Origin: Viscum album
Taxonomy: Eukaryota > Streptophyta > Magnoliopsida > Santalales > Viscaceae
Direction: 5' to 3'
NCBI GenBank assembly: GCA_963277665.1
Contig: OY728121.1
Span: forward strand, 961,284,097-961,348,096
Length of the DNA stretch: 64,000 bases
Positions 11,895-22,838 of this stretch are shown piece after piece (position 1 is the first letter of the stretch; each line of letters begins with the position of its first letter). Under the pieces are notes generated by a model. The model was given only the letters and a program-made list of their open reading frames with translations. It was not told the DNA's origin and searched no databases. Position numbers and translations under genes: made by a program.

Positions 11895-13557
11895 TTACCT
11901 CTAAATGATTATGTAATATTATAAATACATGTATATGCTGGATATATATGATATATATGATATCCAAATCAGGAATGTCATTCTGGATATAAAGAACCTT
12001 TGACCACACGAACAACGTGTAATTGTAAGAAGTCTACTTTCGACTTAAGAACAAAATATCAACAAAACAATCATTATTAACTTAATGATTACATAATGTT
12101 TATAACATGGAAATAAGTGATATAAAAGGAATAATGAAATATAAAAAGGTTCTTAATCAATTGGAAATTAACTCAAGTTTATTATTCAGGACGTTAAAGA
12201 ACGATCGAGTCAAGTCGGACATGAGGTAAGGGATCCTACTCCTCTCTTTCTTTTTAGTACACTCTTTTATGTCATTCCTTCTAAGCTCATCTTTCTTGTT
12301 ATTGGGATGTTATTTTATATCACTCATACTGTAATTTTTATGTTCATATTATGAGAGACCCTATTCTCTCTCATCAATCCATTTTGGAAGTTTTATGTGG
12401 CGTCGTCAGGCTGCCGAGTTTTCGTAAGGGATTTTTCATCTCACATTTATTCCTGTGAGATTAATGCTACATTTTCCACAATTTCCTTTGAGTGGTGTGT
12501 TTACTGCCATTATTCTACTCCTTGTGTAATATGCTTTCCTTTATGATTATTTACATCAATGATTTATTTTCCTTCTTTCGTGGGGTGTATGTTTTGAAAG
12601 ATACCCAAGTCGGTAAGGGAACCTTTCACCCTCCTCTTTTTTAAAGACTTCTTTTGTTGGGTCTTTTAATTTACATATTGTTATGTCGGGATATGTTCTC
12701 ATATATCCTTATTGATGTAAATTTTATGTCCAAGTGATGAGATACACTTTTTTTTATCTCTCATCAACTCATTTTGATGGGATGCCGTTAGGCTGTCAAG
12801 GGAACTTTTTAACCCAATTTCGATTTCTTTGGTTTCAACATGTAGTAATTGAATATGTCATCCATTGAATATGTGTGAATGAAATTTTAGTGTTTTACAC
12901 TTAATATCCACTTATATTGGGTGTATTTATATTTTTCACACATATTTTTGAGATTGATTTGTCCTTAATTTAAGGATACCTTCTTTAGAAGGGATTTCAT
13001 CACATTTGACATTTCTATTGAGAGTTCATTGTTGTTATGCACCAATTTACTCTTATATGGTGTGTATACTGTCCTTTGACATATTATATCATGAATCCTT
13101 TTATTCTCATGATATTATAAAGTTTGGATTAAATGTTATTCCTCTATTATTTGTATTCAAGAGTCTCTCATTTTGTTAAAAACTCTTCAACAAAAATATC
13201 ATTTTAAATGTTTTAAAGATTTATTATTCTAAATCATTATCTTTAATGTCCATGTTTTCAAAATGGTTTTCAGTATTTATTTATATGGACATTAATGTTT
13301 CAAAATTATAATTCCATTAAAAGCTTCAAAGTGGTATGGGACACTTCGATTCAAAAATCACTTTTAAATGGTTTTTGAAAATGGATTGATTAATTCAATA
13401 TCTGGGAATTATTTATTGTGATTGAAAATGAAATATTGTTATTTAAATGTTTATATTTTTCCATATTTTATGTGTAATAATGGTACTTGGACATTATGAC
13501 GGGTGGTGCCGCGAATACCAGGACGGGTGGTTACGTTATAACCTCCAATGCATTGGG

Positions 13558-13665
13558 TATGGAAGTCGGCCGTATGGCTATTCCATTATGTATATATGGA
13601 AATTGGCCGTATGGCTATTCCATTAAGTGATATGTGTGGAAGTCTACCGTATGTTTATTCCACTT
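13558..13665 (+). repeat. Triplicated short repeat in the 5' LTR
   Basis: Three tandem units of roughly 45-50 bases, each with GGAA...CCGTATGG...ATTCCA. GGCC and GGCT parts within a unit can pair as small hairpins. A matching triplet lies at about 20120-20235 in the other LTR. Confidence 0.7.
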
Positions 13666-14179
13666 AAGTATGTTTATGTCCCAAGTTACCTTTATATATG
13701 TTATGTGTTCTTTATATGGGTTTTATGGTAATCCTTTGGTTACAAAAAGGTATGTAATGATATTTTATTCAGTGAAGAGTTTTTACTACTTCATAAAGGT
13801 GAAAAGTATTACCTTGATAAAGTATACATGGTTTACTTTTTGTTTTGATAAACTAACAGTTTTTATTCTTTGGGTATCCCTTACTGAGTTTTTATGCTCA
13901 TCCAAAGTTTTTGAAATGTTTTTTTCACAGGACTTAGCGTGGAATAGGGTCAATGATGGGATTAAGGGAAAGTCATGCTACCTAAAACATGAAACCAGAC
14001 ATGTTTCTTTTTTAGTGTTTTTATTTTATGCAAATTTAGTAGAAGAGACTACTTTGTAATCTTTTGAGATGTAATAGTTATGTCCTAATTCTCTAAAACT
14101 CTAATCCTGAAAAGATCCTCAATGTGAATTACTTGTTTAATTCAATATTAAGTAAGGTTTAAGGCTGGGGCCTTATAGT

Positions 14180-14191
14180 TGGTATCAAAGG
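14180..14191 (+). other. Primer binding site (tRNA-iMet type)
   Basis: TGGTATCAAAGG lies two bases after the 5' LTR end. TGGTATCA matches the 3' end complement of plant initiator tRNA-Met, the usual primer for gypsy and copia elements. Confidence 0.8.
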
Positions 14192-14382
14192 TCGGTTTAG
14201 ATAACTTTAGAGTTTAGGGTATTCTTGAAGCATAAGTGACATTACCATAATGGTTAGGATTTCAGAAAGAGTCCTAGTTTTAGATAAACTGAATGAGTAA
14301 GTATATATTAGTGTTTATCTTTCTCATTAGTACCTGATGGTTTAGTTGATATACTCACACTGACCTTTTTGGTTTTAGTAAA

Positions 14383-14560
14383 TGGCTGGATCTAGCAGGC
14401 ACCAGAGAGACAACAGGTTTGAAGGAAACTGTGGTGGTTCTCTGATTAAGATACTAGATAAAATGGGGGATTCAATGAGGAATCTCATGGTTGTTCTAAA
14501 CCAACTATCAAGGAGTCATGATCAACCACTTGAACCTTGGTATGTTCTGTGATGTATCAT
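14383..14560 (+). pseudogene. Remnant of a gag gene start
   Basis: From an ATG at 14383 the translation begins MAGSSRHQRDNRFEGNC and later reads NLMVVLNQLSRSHDQ. This resembles the N-terminus of the gag gene of the chromovirus in this window (MVGTRRNQ..., FMVMLTQLSRV). The similarity fades after about 55 codons and no zinc knuckle follows. It supports descent from a Tekay/Del-like gypsy element by internal deletion. Confidence 0.6.
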
Positions 14561-14779
14561 GTATGAGATGACCAATCGATGTGGAAGTTCAGGTAAAAAT
14601 TATAAAGGTAACCATTAGAGTTTATATGATCCTTACTTTTGAGGTAATTATGGGTTATTATATGATATGATGGAGAATGAAAGGAATGAGATAAACTTGA
14701 GGTTAAAATATGTTAGGATTATTCTTGAAGATTTTATCACATTTTTTGGAATGTTTTAAGAATTATATAGTTTTGGAAA

Positions 14780-14905
14780 AAGGTCAACACGCAGACCGTG
14801 TGACAACCCGTCGCGTCGGACAAAGCCACGGGAATCGAACCCACAACCAAAGTGTGACTGGTATTTATCGCCTACCACTGGACTACGTGAAGTCCCTGGT
14901 TAGTT
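14780..14905 (-). repeat. tRNA-like, SINE-type sequence (Pol III A and B boxes)
   Basis: On the minus strand a B box GGTTCGATTCC (14831-14841) lies about 45 bases after an A-box-like TAGTCCAGTGGTAGGCG (about 14869-14885), the spacing of a tRNA gene. The acceptor and T stems do not pair well enough for a functional tRNA, so a tRNA-derived SINE fragment is more likely. The boundaries are not certain, and no poly-A tail or target duplication was established. Confidence 0.5.
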
Positions 14906-15832
14906 TGACTGATTCTTTCTAGTTATATGATTTTATGAATTAGGAGTAAGTTGATTTTGGGTTATCTATGGATATTTATTAACCTATCATGGAGGATATG
15001 TGATTAGGTTAATTACTTTTCAATACGATACATTAAGAGCAACTGATTTTGTTTGGAGATAAATGTTACGATTTAACTTGGAAGACTATGTGACTAAATC
15101 CTTAAAATATTTGGGTTTCAACCTTAGTTTGGTTTACTTTGAAGAATTTTACGGACAAATTGTTTATCTAATGTCCCTCATTGAACTTTGGGTTTTGTTG
15201 GACAAATTTTGGAGATTAAGCATAGATTTTCTTTTTATAAAGGGTTATCCTTTTCTACATTATCTGATCTTGTAATAACCTTTTTGGTTTTAGTTTTGGT
15301 TAAGGTTTGAAGACATGAGAAATTTATAGTTCTCTTTTGTGGATTAAGTGATTCTCTAGAAGTTGATTATAGTACTATTAATGCGAACAAGTCTCCCTAA
15401 ATACTCGTCTTTTGGAAAAAATATGAGTTTGATTAAGGAATCTAGTAAAAGTTGAAAGTCAACATGATAAGTGATTATGTTTCCTTATGAATAAATTCAT
15501 CAATAAAAAGTAACTTAACACGAAAATGTTGTCTATTAGCTTTTCCTACTGGGGAATCGAATACCGTTTAACCCATCAAAAGTTTGTGATTTTCTCATTG
15601 TTAACTTTCTCCTAGACATGTTTACTATCACTCTCCCTCAAGAACATGACCCTTTGCTTTTTATTCCATGTCCATGTTTTTCTACATGGAATCCTAGTAT
15701 GGGTTAACTCGAGTGACCTCTGTACTTATCTTCCTTTATTTTAAAGTGATGGTTTTACCGACTCTTGTTCCGATGTGGGACTTTCAAGGATGTTTCCAAG
15801 CTCAATTTAAAAAATTGCGAGGACGCAATTCC

Positions 15833-15848
15833 AAAAAGGGGGGAAGGA
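15833..15848 (+). other. Polypurine tract of the long-LTR element
   Basis: AAAAAGGGGGGAAGGA ends directly at the first base of the 3' LTR, the position and composition expected of the plus-strand primer. Confidence 0.85.
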
Positions 15849-17474
15849 TGTAACACCCCAGGTAAATAAAGAATATGAAATTTTCATATTTATCAATATT
15901 TTTGAATAAAATATTAATATGACTTTAAAGGGGACGCTATGCTCGATGGCGTACCCAACACGCAACAACGAGTTTCTTGGGAATCTTACGTTGCACTCTA
16001 ATAATAAAATAATATTATTTTAAATGGTAGTTAACATGTAGTCGTTGTAATGGCGGGAATGGATAGAAATAACTAAAATATGATTATATATGTTTTTAAA
16101 TGTTTTTACATTTATCCAATAAAGTATAGAGGCTTAAAATACGGAAAGAATTCAATTTTAGGCATATATGCCCTAGTTTTCACTAAAGGTTCACTTATCG
16201 CATTTTGATGGTGAACCGTCATTAAATATATTTTTCATCACTCTTATACATTCTATTGGACCAAATATAACTCTTCTTAAGAATTGGGACATCAAAATTT
16301 ACTTTGTGTAAATTTTTGGTACCTTTCCGATAAAGTTCGTTTTTTAATGAATAGTGTAAAATGTAGTATTTTCATTCAAAACCTCTTTTTAATATAATTT
16401 ATTTATATGATTAGATTATCTTTTGAATTGGTTTTAAAGTGAAATTAGAAAATATTTTTACCATTAAATCCAATAGTGGTCATTGGAATTAATTTCACTT
16501 TGAAATCGGACTTAAACTAGTGTCAATCTTTTGATACTTATTGTTTCATAAAAACACGCTATTTGCTCTGACAGCGGGAATTAATTATTAAATTAATTAA
16601 TGTGACTTATATATTTTTAATTTTGTAAAATAGACTTCTTTTTTGAAATCATAATATCAAATATAGCTTAGGGTGAATTTTTGGTAATTTTCTGAAAAAC
16701 ATCAATTTTTGATGAATAGTGAAACCACAAAGTGGTACTTATAAAAACTGATTTTCCGTTTAAATGAAATTTTTCCACCTTTGTGTTTTGAATTTAAAAA
16801 ATCCGACATACATGGTTTTCATTAAGAAGTAAAATGTGGTTCAACATGATAATAATAATTTTTTGGTGAATAGTAACTTATTAAGTTTTTAATCGCGATT
16901 AGTGGTAATTAGTGTAGTTTAAGGTAAAAATAATGCTTTAATAAAATGAGATGAGCTTGACACATGTCCTACCCTCATTGGTTGTGTCATGGACGACCAA
17001 TAAAAGCCATGGGTAAACTTGGGGACCCCATGGGGCCACTTTGGTTGGAAAATGACATAAATACCTTTTATTTAATGTTAATGTAAAAAATGGCACAAAC
17101 ATGATATGTTTTACTAAACAAAAATTTAAATGGGGTAATAAAAGTCAGATTTTTGATTATAAATAGTGATTGGAAAGATAAAAATATTTCCTACATCATA
17201 GTATTTTTGTTATAATTTTTATACATTAAATAAATTAAATTATTTATGACATAATAATGATGCAACGATGACATCATTATTTGACGATTTAAATAAAATG
17301 GAAAGATAATGTAAAATCTATGAACTACACATGTCCAAAACTTCTTGGATGGGTGGATTTCGAACCCTTATCACCTTATCCACGAATTATATCAATGTGG
17401 GACATTTAAAACCGAAACACATTTTCAAATAAAGTAATATTTCTTACTTTCCAAAAGTGCCCCTCCTCTCCTCT

Positions 17475-17481
17475 TATAAAA
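17475..17481 (+). promoter_or_regulatory. LTR TATA box (3' LTR of long-LTR element)
   Basis: Same TATAAAA and CT-rich surroundings as 10913-10919, at the equivalent place in the second LTR. Confidence 0.5.
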
Positions 17482-18183
17482 GGCCCCCACCTCTACCTCA
17501 TTTCACACACTCCTCAAGACTTTGGATCGGCCAAACACTGCCCATTTACTCTCTCCACATACCTCTCCTAATCCTAGAGGATCCCCTTTGGGAAGAATCC
17601 TTTCAAAGGAAGCCTTTAGGCTCAAATCAAGAGGAGTTACACTTTTAAAGGTAATTCTTTCTCTCATGTTCATTTGTTTTATTTTGCTTCTCCAACCCCC
17701 TAAACTCTTTTTATTTACTTCTTTTGTAACAACACCAGTATCTTAAATATACTAGGATTTTTTTATAAGATTTATTCTAGCTAAACTCTCACACAACTAC
17801 ATCAAATGGTTAAAGAACATACGGTTTCCGTGGATGGCGAAATTCTGCCTCCCGAAACGATGATTGTTCAATACTCATTTAACACCTTCAAAGGTGGCCA
17901 TTATGATGTCACTATTTTTATATATGATATATAATATGTTTATGTTTTACTTATTCTTCTGTATTTTTCATTTGTGTCTTACCTTTATGGCTTCCATTAT
18001 GGGTATACGTGATATCTTTATTTTAGGAAGTGCGGACTACCGCCCCCTCAAAGTGATGTGATTCGTTAATGCCATACGTGGGACGTATAAAGGATGGATT
18101 TAATGTTATTATATATGATGTTATACTGGAATTATTATATACCTCTATATAATTATAATTTCATTCCATTAAAGTATGAGATA

Positions 18184-18248
18184 GAAATGAAAGTAGCGTT
18201 CATGCGTACGTACGGCTTACCGTCTCCATTAACGGTGCATTTCATTTC
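18184..18248. repeat. 65-bp hairpin repeat, copy 3 (3' LTR)
   Basis: Counterpart of 11622-11686. One inner-arm base differs (CATTAACG instead of CATGAACG), which slightly weakens the stem. Confidence 0.78.
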
Positions 18249-18391
18249 TTAGGCCCAAATGTAATGTACTATTATAAGTAAATGTATATAATGGATATAT
18301 ATGATGAATGATACATATAAATGATGAATATAATTCTGTAATTAAAATATAAATACCTCTCATTTAGCTTTAATTCCATTAATATGACAAA

Positions 18392-18456
18392 GAAATGAAA
18401 GTAGCGTTCATGCGTACGTACGGCTTACCATCTCCATGAACGGTGCATTTCATTTC
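18392..18456. repeat. 65-bp hairpin repeat, copy 4 (3' LTR)
   Basis: Counterpart of 11830-11894 with both outer and inner arms intact. Confidence 0.78.
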
Positions 18457-20739
18457 TTACCTCTAAATGATTATGTAATATTATAAATACATGTATATGC
18501 TGGATATATATGATATATCTGATATCCAAATCAGGAATGCCATTCTGGATATAAAGAACCTTTGACCACACGAACAACATGTAATTGTAAGAAGTCCACT
18601 TTCGACTTAAGAACAAAATATCGACAAAACAATCATTATTAACTTAATGATTACATAATTCTTATAACATGGAAATAAGTGATGTAAAAGGAATAATGAA
18701 CTATAAAAAGGTTCTTAATCAAGTGGAAATTAACTCAAGTTTATTATTCAGGACGTTAAAGAACGATCGAGTCAAGTCGGACCCGAGGTAAGGGATCCTA
18801 CTCCTCTCTTTCTTTTTAAGTACACTCTTCTATGTCATTCCTTCTAAGCTCATAATTATTGTTATTTGGATGTTATTTTATATCACTCATAATATAATTT
18901 TTATGTTCATATGATGAGAGAACCTATTCTCTCTCATCAATCCATTTTGGAAGTTTTATGTGGCGCCGTCAGGCTGCCGAGTTTTCGTAATGGATTTTTC
19001 ATCTCACATTTATTCCCGTGAGATTAATGCTACATTTTCCACAATTTCCTTTGAGTGGTGTGTTTACTGCCATTATTCTACTCTTTGTGTAATATACTTT
19101 CCTTTATTAGTATTTACATCAATGATTTATTGTCCTTCTTTCGTGGGGTGTATGTTTTGAAAGATACCCAAGTCGGTAAGGGAACCTTTCACCCTCCTCT
19201 TTTTTAAAGACTTCTTTTGTTGGGTCTTTTAATTTACATATTGTTATGTTGGGATATGTTCTAATATATCCTTATTGATGTAAATTTTATGTCCAAGTGA
19301 TGAGATACACTTTTTTTATCTCTCATCAACTCATTTTGATGGGATGTCGTTAGGCTGTCAAGGGAACTTTTTAACCCAATTTCGATTTCTTTGGGTTCAA
19401 CAAGTAGTCATTGAATATGTCATCCATTGAATATGTGTGAATGACCTTTTAGTTTTTTACACTTAATATCCACTTATATTGGGTGTATTTATATTTTTCA
19501 CACATATTTTTGAGATTGATTTGTCCTTAATTTAAGGATACCTTCTTTATAAGGGATTTCATCACATTTGACATTTCTATTGAGAGTTCATTGTTGTTAT
19601 GCACCAATTCACTCTTATATGGTGTGTATACTGTCCTTTGACATATTATATCATGAAGCCTTTTATTCTCATGATATTATAAAGTTCGGATTAAATGTTA
19701 TTCCTCTATTATTTGTATTCAAGAGTCTCCCATTTTGTTAAAAACTCTTCAACAAAAATATCATTTTAAATGTTTTAAAGATTAATTATTCTAAATCTTT
19801 ATCTTTAATGTCCATGTTTTCAAAATGGTTTTCAGTATTTATTTATATGGACATTAATGTTTTAAAATTATAATTCCATTAAAAGCTTCAAAGTTGTATG
19901 GGACACTTCGATTCAAATATCTCTTTTAAATGGTTTTTGAAAATGGATTGATTAATTCAATATCTGGGAATTATTTATTGTGATTGCAAATGAAATATTG
20001 TTATTGAAATGTTTATATTTTTCCATATTTTATGTGTAATAATGGTACTTGGACAATATGACGGGTGGTGTCGTGAATACCAGGACGGGTGGTTACGTTA
20101 TAACCTCCAATGCATTGGGTATGGAAGTCAGCCGTATGGCTATTCCATTAAGTATGTATGGAAATTGGCCGTATGGCTATTCCATTAAGTGATATGTGTG
20201 GAAGTCAACCGTATGGTTATTCCACTTAAGTATGTTTATGTCCCAAGTTGCCTTTATATATGTTATGTGTTCTTTATATGGGTTTTATGGTAATCCTTTG
20301 GTTACAAAAAGGTAAGTAATGATATTTTATTCAGTGAAAAGTTTTTACTACTTCATAACGGTGAAAAGTATTACCTTGATAAAGTATACATGGTTTACTT
20401 TTTGTTTTGATAAACTAACAGTTTTTATTCATTGGGTATCCCATACTGAGTTTTTATGCTCATCCCAAGTTTTTGAAATGTTTTTTTCACAGGACTTAGC
20501 GTGGAATAGGGTCAAGGATGGGATCAAGGGAAAGTCATGCTACCTAAAACATGAAACCAGACATGTTTCTTTTTAAGAGTTTTTATTTTATGGAAATTTA
20601 GTAGAAGAGACTACTTTGTAATCTTTTGAGATGTAATAGTTATGTCATAATTCTCTAAAACTCTAAACCTGAAAAGATCCTCAATGTGAATTACTTGTTT
20701 AATTCAATATTAAGTAAGGTTTAAGGCTGGGGCCCTATA

Positions 20740-20744
20740 TAATA
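20740..20744. repeat. Target site duplication of long-LTR element, right (TAATA)
   Basis: TAATA directly follows the right LTR and matches 9281-9285. Confidence 0.88.
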
Positions 20745-21132
20745 TGAAGGCAATTTCTCTTTCCATAGTTGGAAATTTCGCCGGGTCTATAAATTTTCTT
20801 CATATAGATTTGATGAAGAAACATAGCTTCGTTAATGTATGGCGGACATTCTTGGGAAAAATGCAACGTAAAGCTATTGGAATTAGATCTTGCATCAAAA
20901 CATGGCAGTCATATGATTTCAGACCCTTTAATTTTAAATTTCCCATTGACACGATGTTCTTGATATTTGATGAGTACCCCTATAGAACCTTTATGTCATT
21001 CAAGAAATTGAAAAACTGATATCTCTCCTTCCAGGAAAGAGTGTAAGCAGCAGGAGGAAGAAATGTTTGTTTTTCACCCTTCACTGGTGCCAACTCTTCT
21101 CGTATTCTCATCTCAACCATGTCCAATCTAGC
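20745..21132 (-). pseudogene. CACTA-1 transposase, middle part: DUF4218 N-terminus
   Basis: Minus-strand translation gives ARLDMVEMRIREELAPVKG, FLPPAAYTLSWKERYQFFNF and, after a gap, SYDCHVLMQDLIPIALRCIF, then KNVRHTLTKLCFF and FPTMEREIAF. This is the canonical first half of DUF4218. The frame runs straight into the LTR element at 20744 and resumes at 9280 with the next expected residues, so the insertion split one exon. A TAG before the ARLDM segment and another after the CFFIKSI segment show decay. Confidence 0.82.
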
Positions 21133-22838
21133 CTAAATTCCATCCTTTGTTTTGCCGGTTGCATTTAGCAACGTGATGATGACACTATCACATACATTTT
21201 TTTCAACATGCATAACATCAATAAAATTTCTAACATACAGACAATTCCAGTATGGTAATTCAAAAAAAATTGATCTCTTTTTCCAACCAGTTTTCGTAAG
21301 GTTTTTCGAAAATGGTTTACCAAAAGTAGTTTCCAAATATTTTACTCTCTCAAACAATTGATCACTAGTTAGTGGAGATGGTGTTGTACATTCTTCTGAA
21401 ATTCCTTCGAATGATGTTGTCCAAGATCAGTACTTATGTTGTCAGGGTAGAAATCTGTGATGTCCTAGAAACATGGTTTTCGATGAATGTTTCAACCTAA
21501 TTGACTGTGTACCTTGTTCGCAAATGGTACACCCTTGAGTTCCTTTAATGCTATATCCTGAAAATTTTCTATAAGCAGGAAAGTCATTTATCATCCCGTA
21601 CAACATTGATTTCAAAGTGAAATGTACATTTTTGTAAGCATCATACAGCGTAACACCCGAATCCCACAATATTTTCAAATCCTTGATCAATGGGGCCAAG
21701 TAAACATCAGTATCATTACCCGGTTGTTTTGGTCCTGATATAATAATAGATAACATGGTGTATTTTCGTTTCATGCATAACCATGTGGTAAGTTATAGTT
21801 TACCAGCATAACCGGACATGTATTATGACTACTTCTTTGAAAACCAAAAGGATTCACCCCATCTGTAGATAACGACAGACAAAGGTTTCTCGGCTCATTC
21901 ACAAATTCAGGATACTCGTGATCAATTCTCTTCCACTGAGGAGAGTCTGCCGAGTGACTTCGTTTCCCATCTTTAATTCTTTTATCTGCATTCCATGTCA
22001 ATTGTCCTACAGTCTCCTCACTTCCATATAGGCGTCTAAACCTAAGACTGATTGGAAAGTACCATACAAATTTCATAGGACTAGAATCATCTTTCTTGTA
22101 TCTGGAAGAACCACACATTGGGCATTATTTAAGTGATTTGTGGTCCTTTTGAAACAATATACAGTCATTCGGGCAAGCATGTATTCTTTCAGAGATCATA
22201 CCCATCGATCGTAGCATTCGTTTGGAATCGTATGTTCGGCTTGGGAGTTCATTATCTTCTGGGAGCATGTCATTCAGGAGATAAAGTAGTTCCATAAAAC
22301 CAGTGTCACTCTACCCATTTCCTTCTTTCAAATTATACAGCTTCAATACGGCTGACAATGATGTATATTTAGTGCAACCAGCATACAATGGCGTTTTTGC
22401 ACAACTATTTATCTTATCAAACAATTTTGGGAAATCACTAAGTTCATCTTCAACTGTCCTTGTCATTTTCTCAATACGATCTTCATCATCATTCACATCT
22501 GTAATCACACCCTCCATACAATCGTCTTCACTATTTATGCTTATCATCACATCAGATGATCTATAAAATGTCGTGTTATCTGAGTCACTACCTACATTCG
22601 TTTTTTCCCCGTGTTTATTCCATCATGTATAACATTGATTTATTCCATGACAGATCAGGTGTTCTTCCAACTCCTCTGGACTAATTTTTCTTGAATAACT
22701 ATAGCGTAAACACGGAAAAAGTATTTGAGAAGGGTCACATGCATGATCTTCTGAAAACTTGATAAACTCTTTCACGCCATCTTCATACTCTTTTGTCAAC
22801 CGATTGGCATTCATCCATTATTTATTCATATTCATCGT
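21133..22838 (-). pseudogene. CACTA-1 TNP2-type transposase, 5' part
   Basis: The gene begins with a Transposase-associated domain at 22814-22600 (NRLTKEYEDGVKEFIKF, then EELEEHLICHGI). A likely original start near 22829-22835 is followed by an in-frame TAA at 22818-22820, just before the conserved Trp. An acidic linker (22550-22311) follows. The tnp2 catalytic region comes next: ELPSRTYDSKRMLRSMGM, a CPMCGSSRYKKD zinc-ribbon-like pair (about 22090-22135), RNLCLSLSTDGVNPFG, then after a frame change GPKQPGNDTDVYLAPLI, MINDFPAYRKFSGYS, and IDVMHVEKNVCDS near 21190-21230. This protein would cut and join the CACTA ends. Frameshifts (near 21770) and stops make it inactive. Confidence 0.88.

Larger units (their letters stand above)
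9286..14177 (+). repeat. 5' LTR of the long-LTR element (4.9 kb)
   Basis: Nearly identical over its whole length to 15849-20739. In the first 220 bases I count about five substitutions. The ends are TG...TA. It contains a TATAAAA box at 10913-10919 followed by a CT-rich leader, two 65-bp hairpin repeats (11622-11686, 11830-11894) and a triplicated segment near 13558-13665. No conserved protein is encoded; a 141-residue frame at 13634-14059 is broken in the other LTR. Confidence 0.92.
14178..15848 (+). other. Internal region of the long-LTR element
   Basis: Only 1671 bases lie between the LTRs. Apart from the primer site, a gag-like start, a tRNA-like insert and the polypurine tract, it holds stop-rich sequence. 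There is no protease, reverse transcriptase, RNase H or integrase motif, so the element needs enzymes from another element. Confidence 0.8.
9286..20739 (+). mobile_element. Long-LTR non-autonomous gypsy-related retrotransposon (LARD-like), 11.45 kb
   Basis: Two direct repeats of about 4.9 kb (9286-14177 and 15849-20739) start TGTAACACCCC and end CCTATA or CTTATA. They enclose only 1671 bp. A tRNA-iMet-type primer site (TGGTATCAAAGG) lies two bases inside the left LTR, and a polypurine tract directly precedes the right LTR. The 5-bp duplication TAATA flanks the element (9281-9285 and 20740-20744). The internal DNA retains only the start of a gag-like reading frame and no pol. The LTR ends, the primer-site spacing and a shared LTR segment link it to the chromovirus at 46283-56789. 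It sits inside the DUF4218 exon of the CACTA-1 transposase. Confidence 0.92.
15849..20739 (+). repeat. 3' LTR of the long-LTR element (4.9 kb)
   Basis: Partner of 9286-14177, with the same internal landmarks: TATAAAA at 17475-17481, hairpin repeats at 18184-18248 and 18392-18456, and the triplicated segment near 20120-20235. It ends CCCTATA and is followed by the TAATA duplication. Confidence 0.92.

Noticed and set aside
13634..14059. 141-codon frame within the 5' LTR of the long-LTR element
   Set aside because: The matching stretch in the 3' LTR (20319-20576) is shortened by a stop and has a different start, so it is not maintained as a protein.
14810..14905. A functional tRNA gene on the minus strand
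   Set aside because: A and B boxes are present, but the acceptor and T-stem pairing is too poor for a cloverleaf. A SINE-like origin is more likely.
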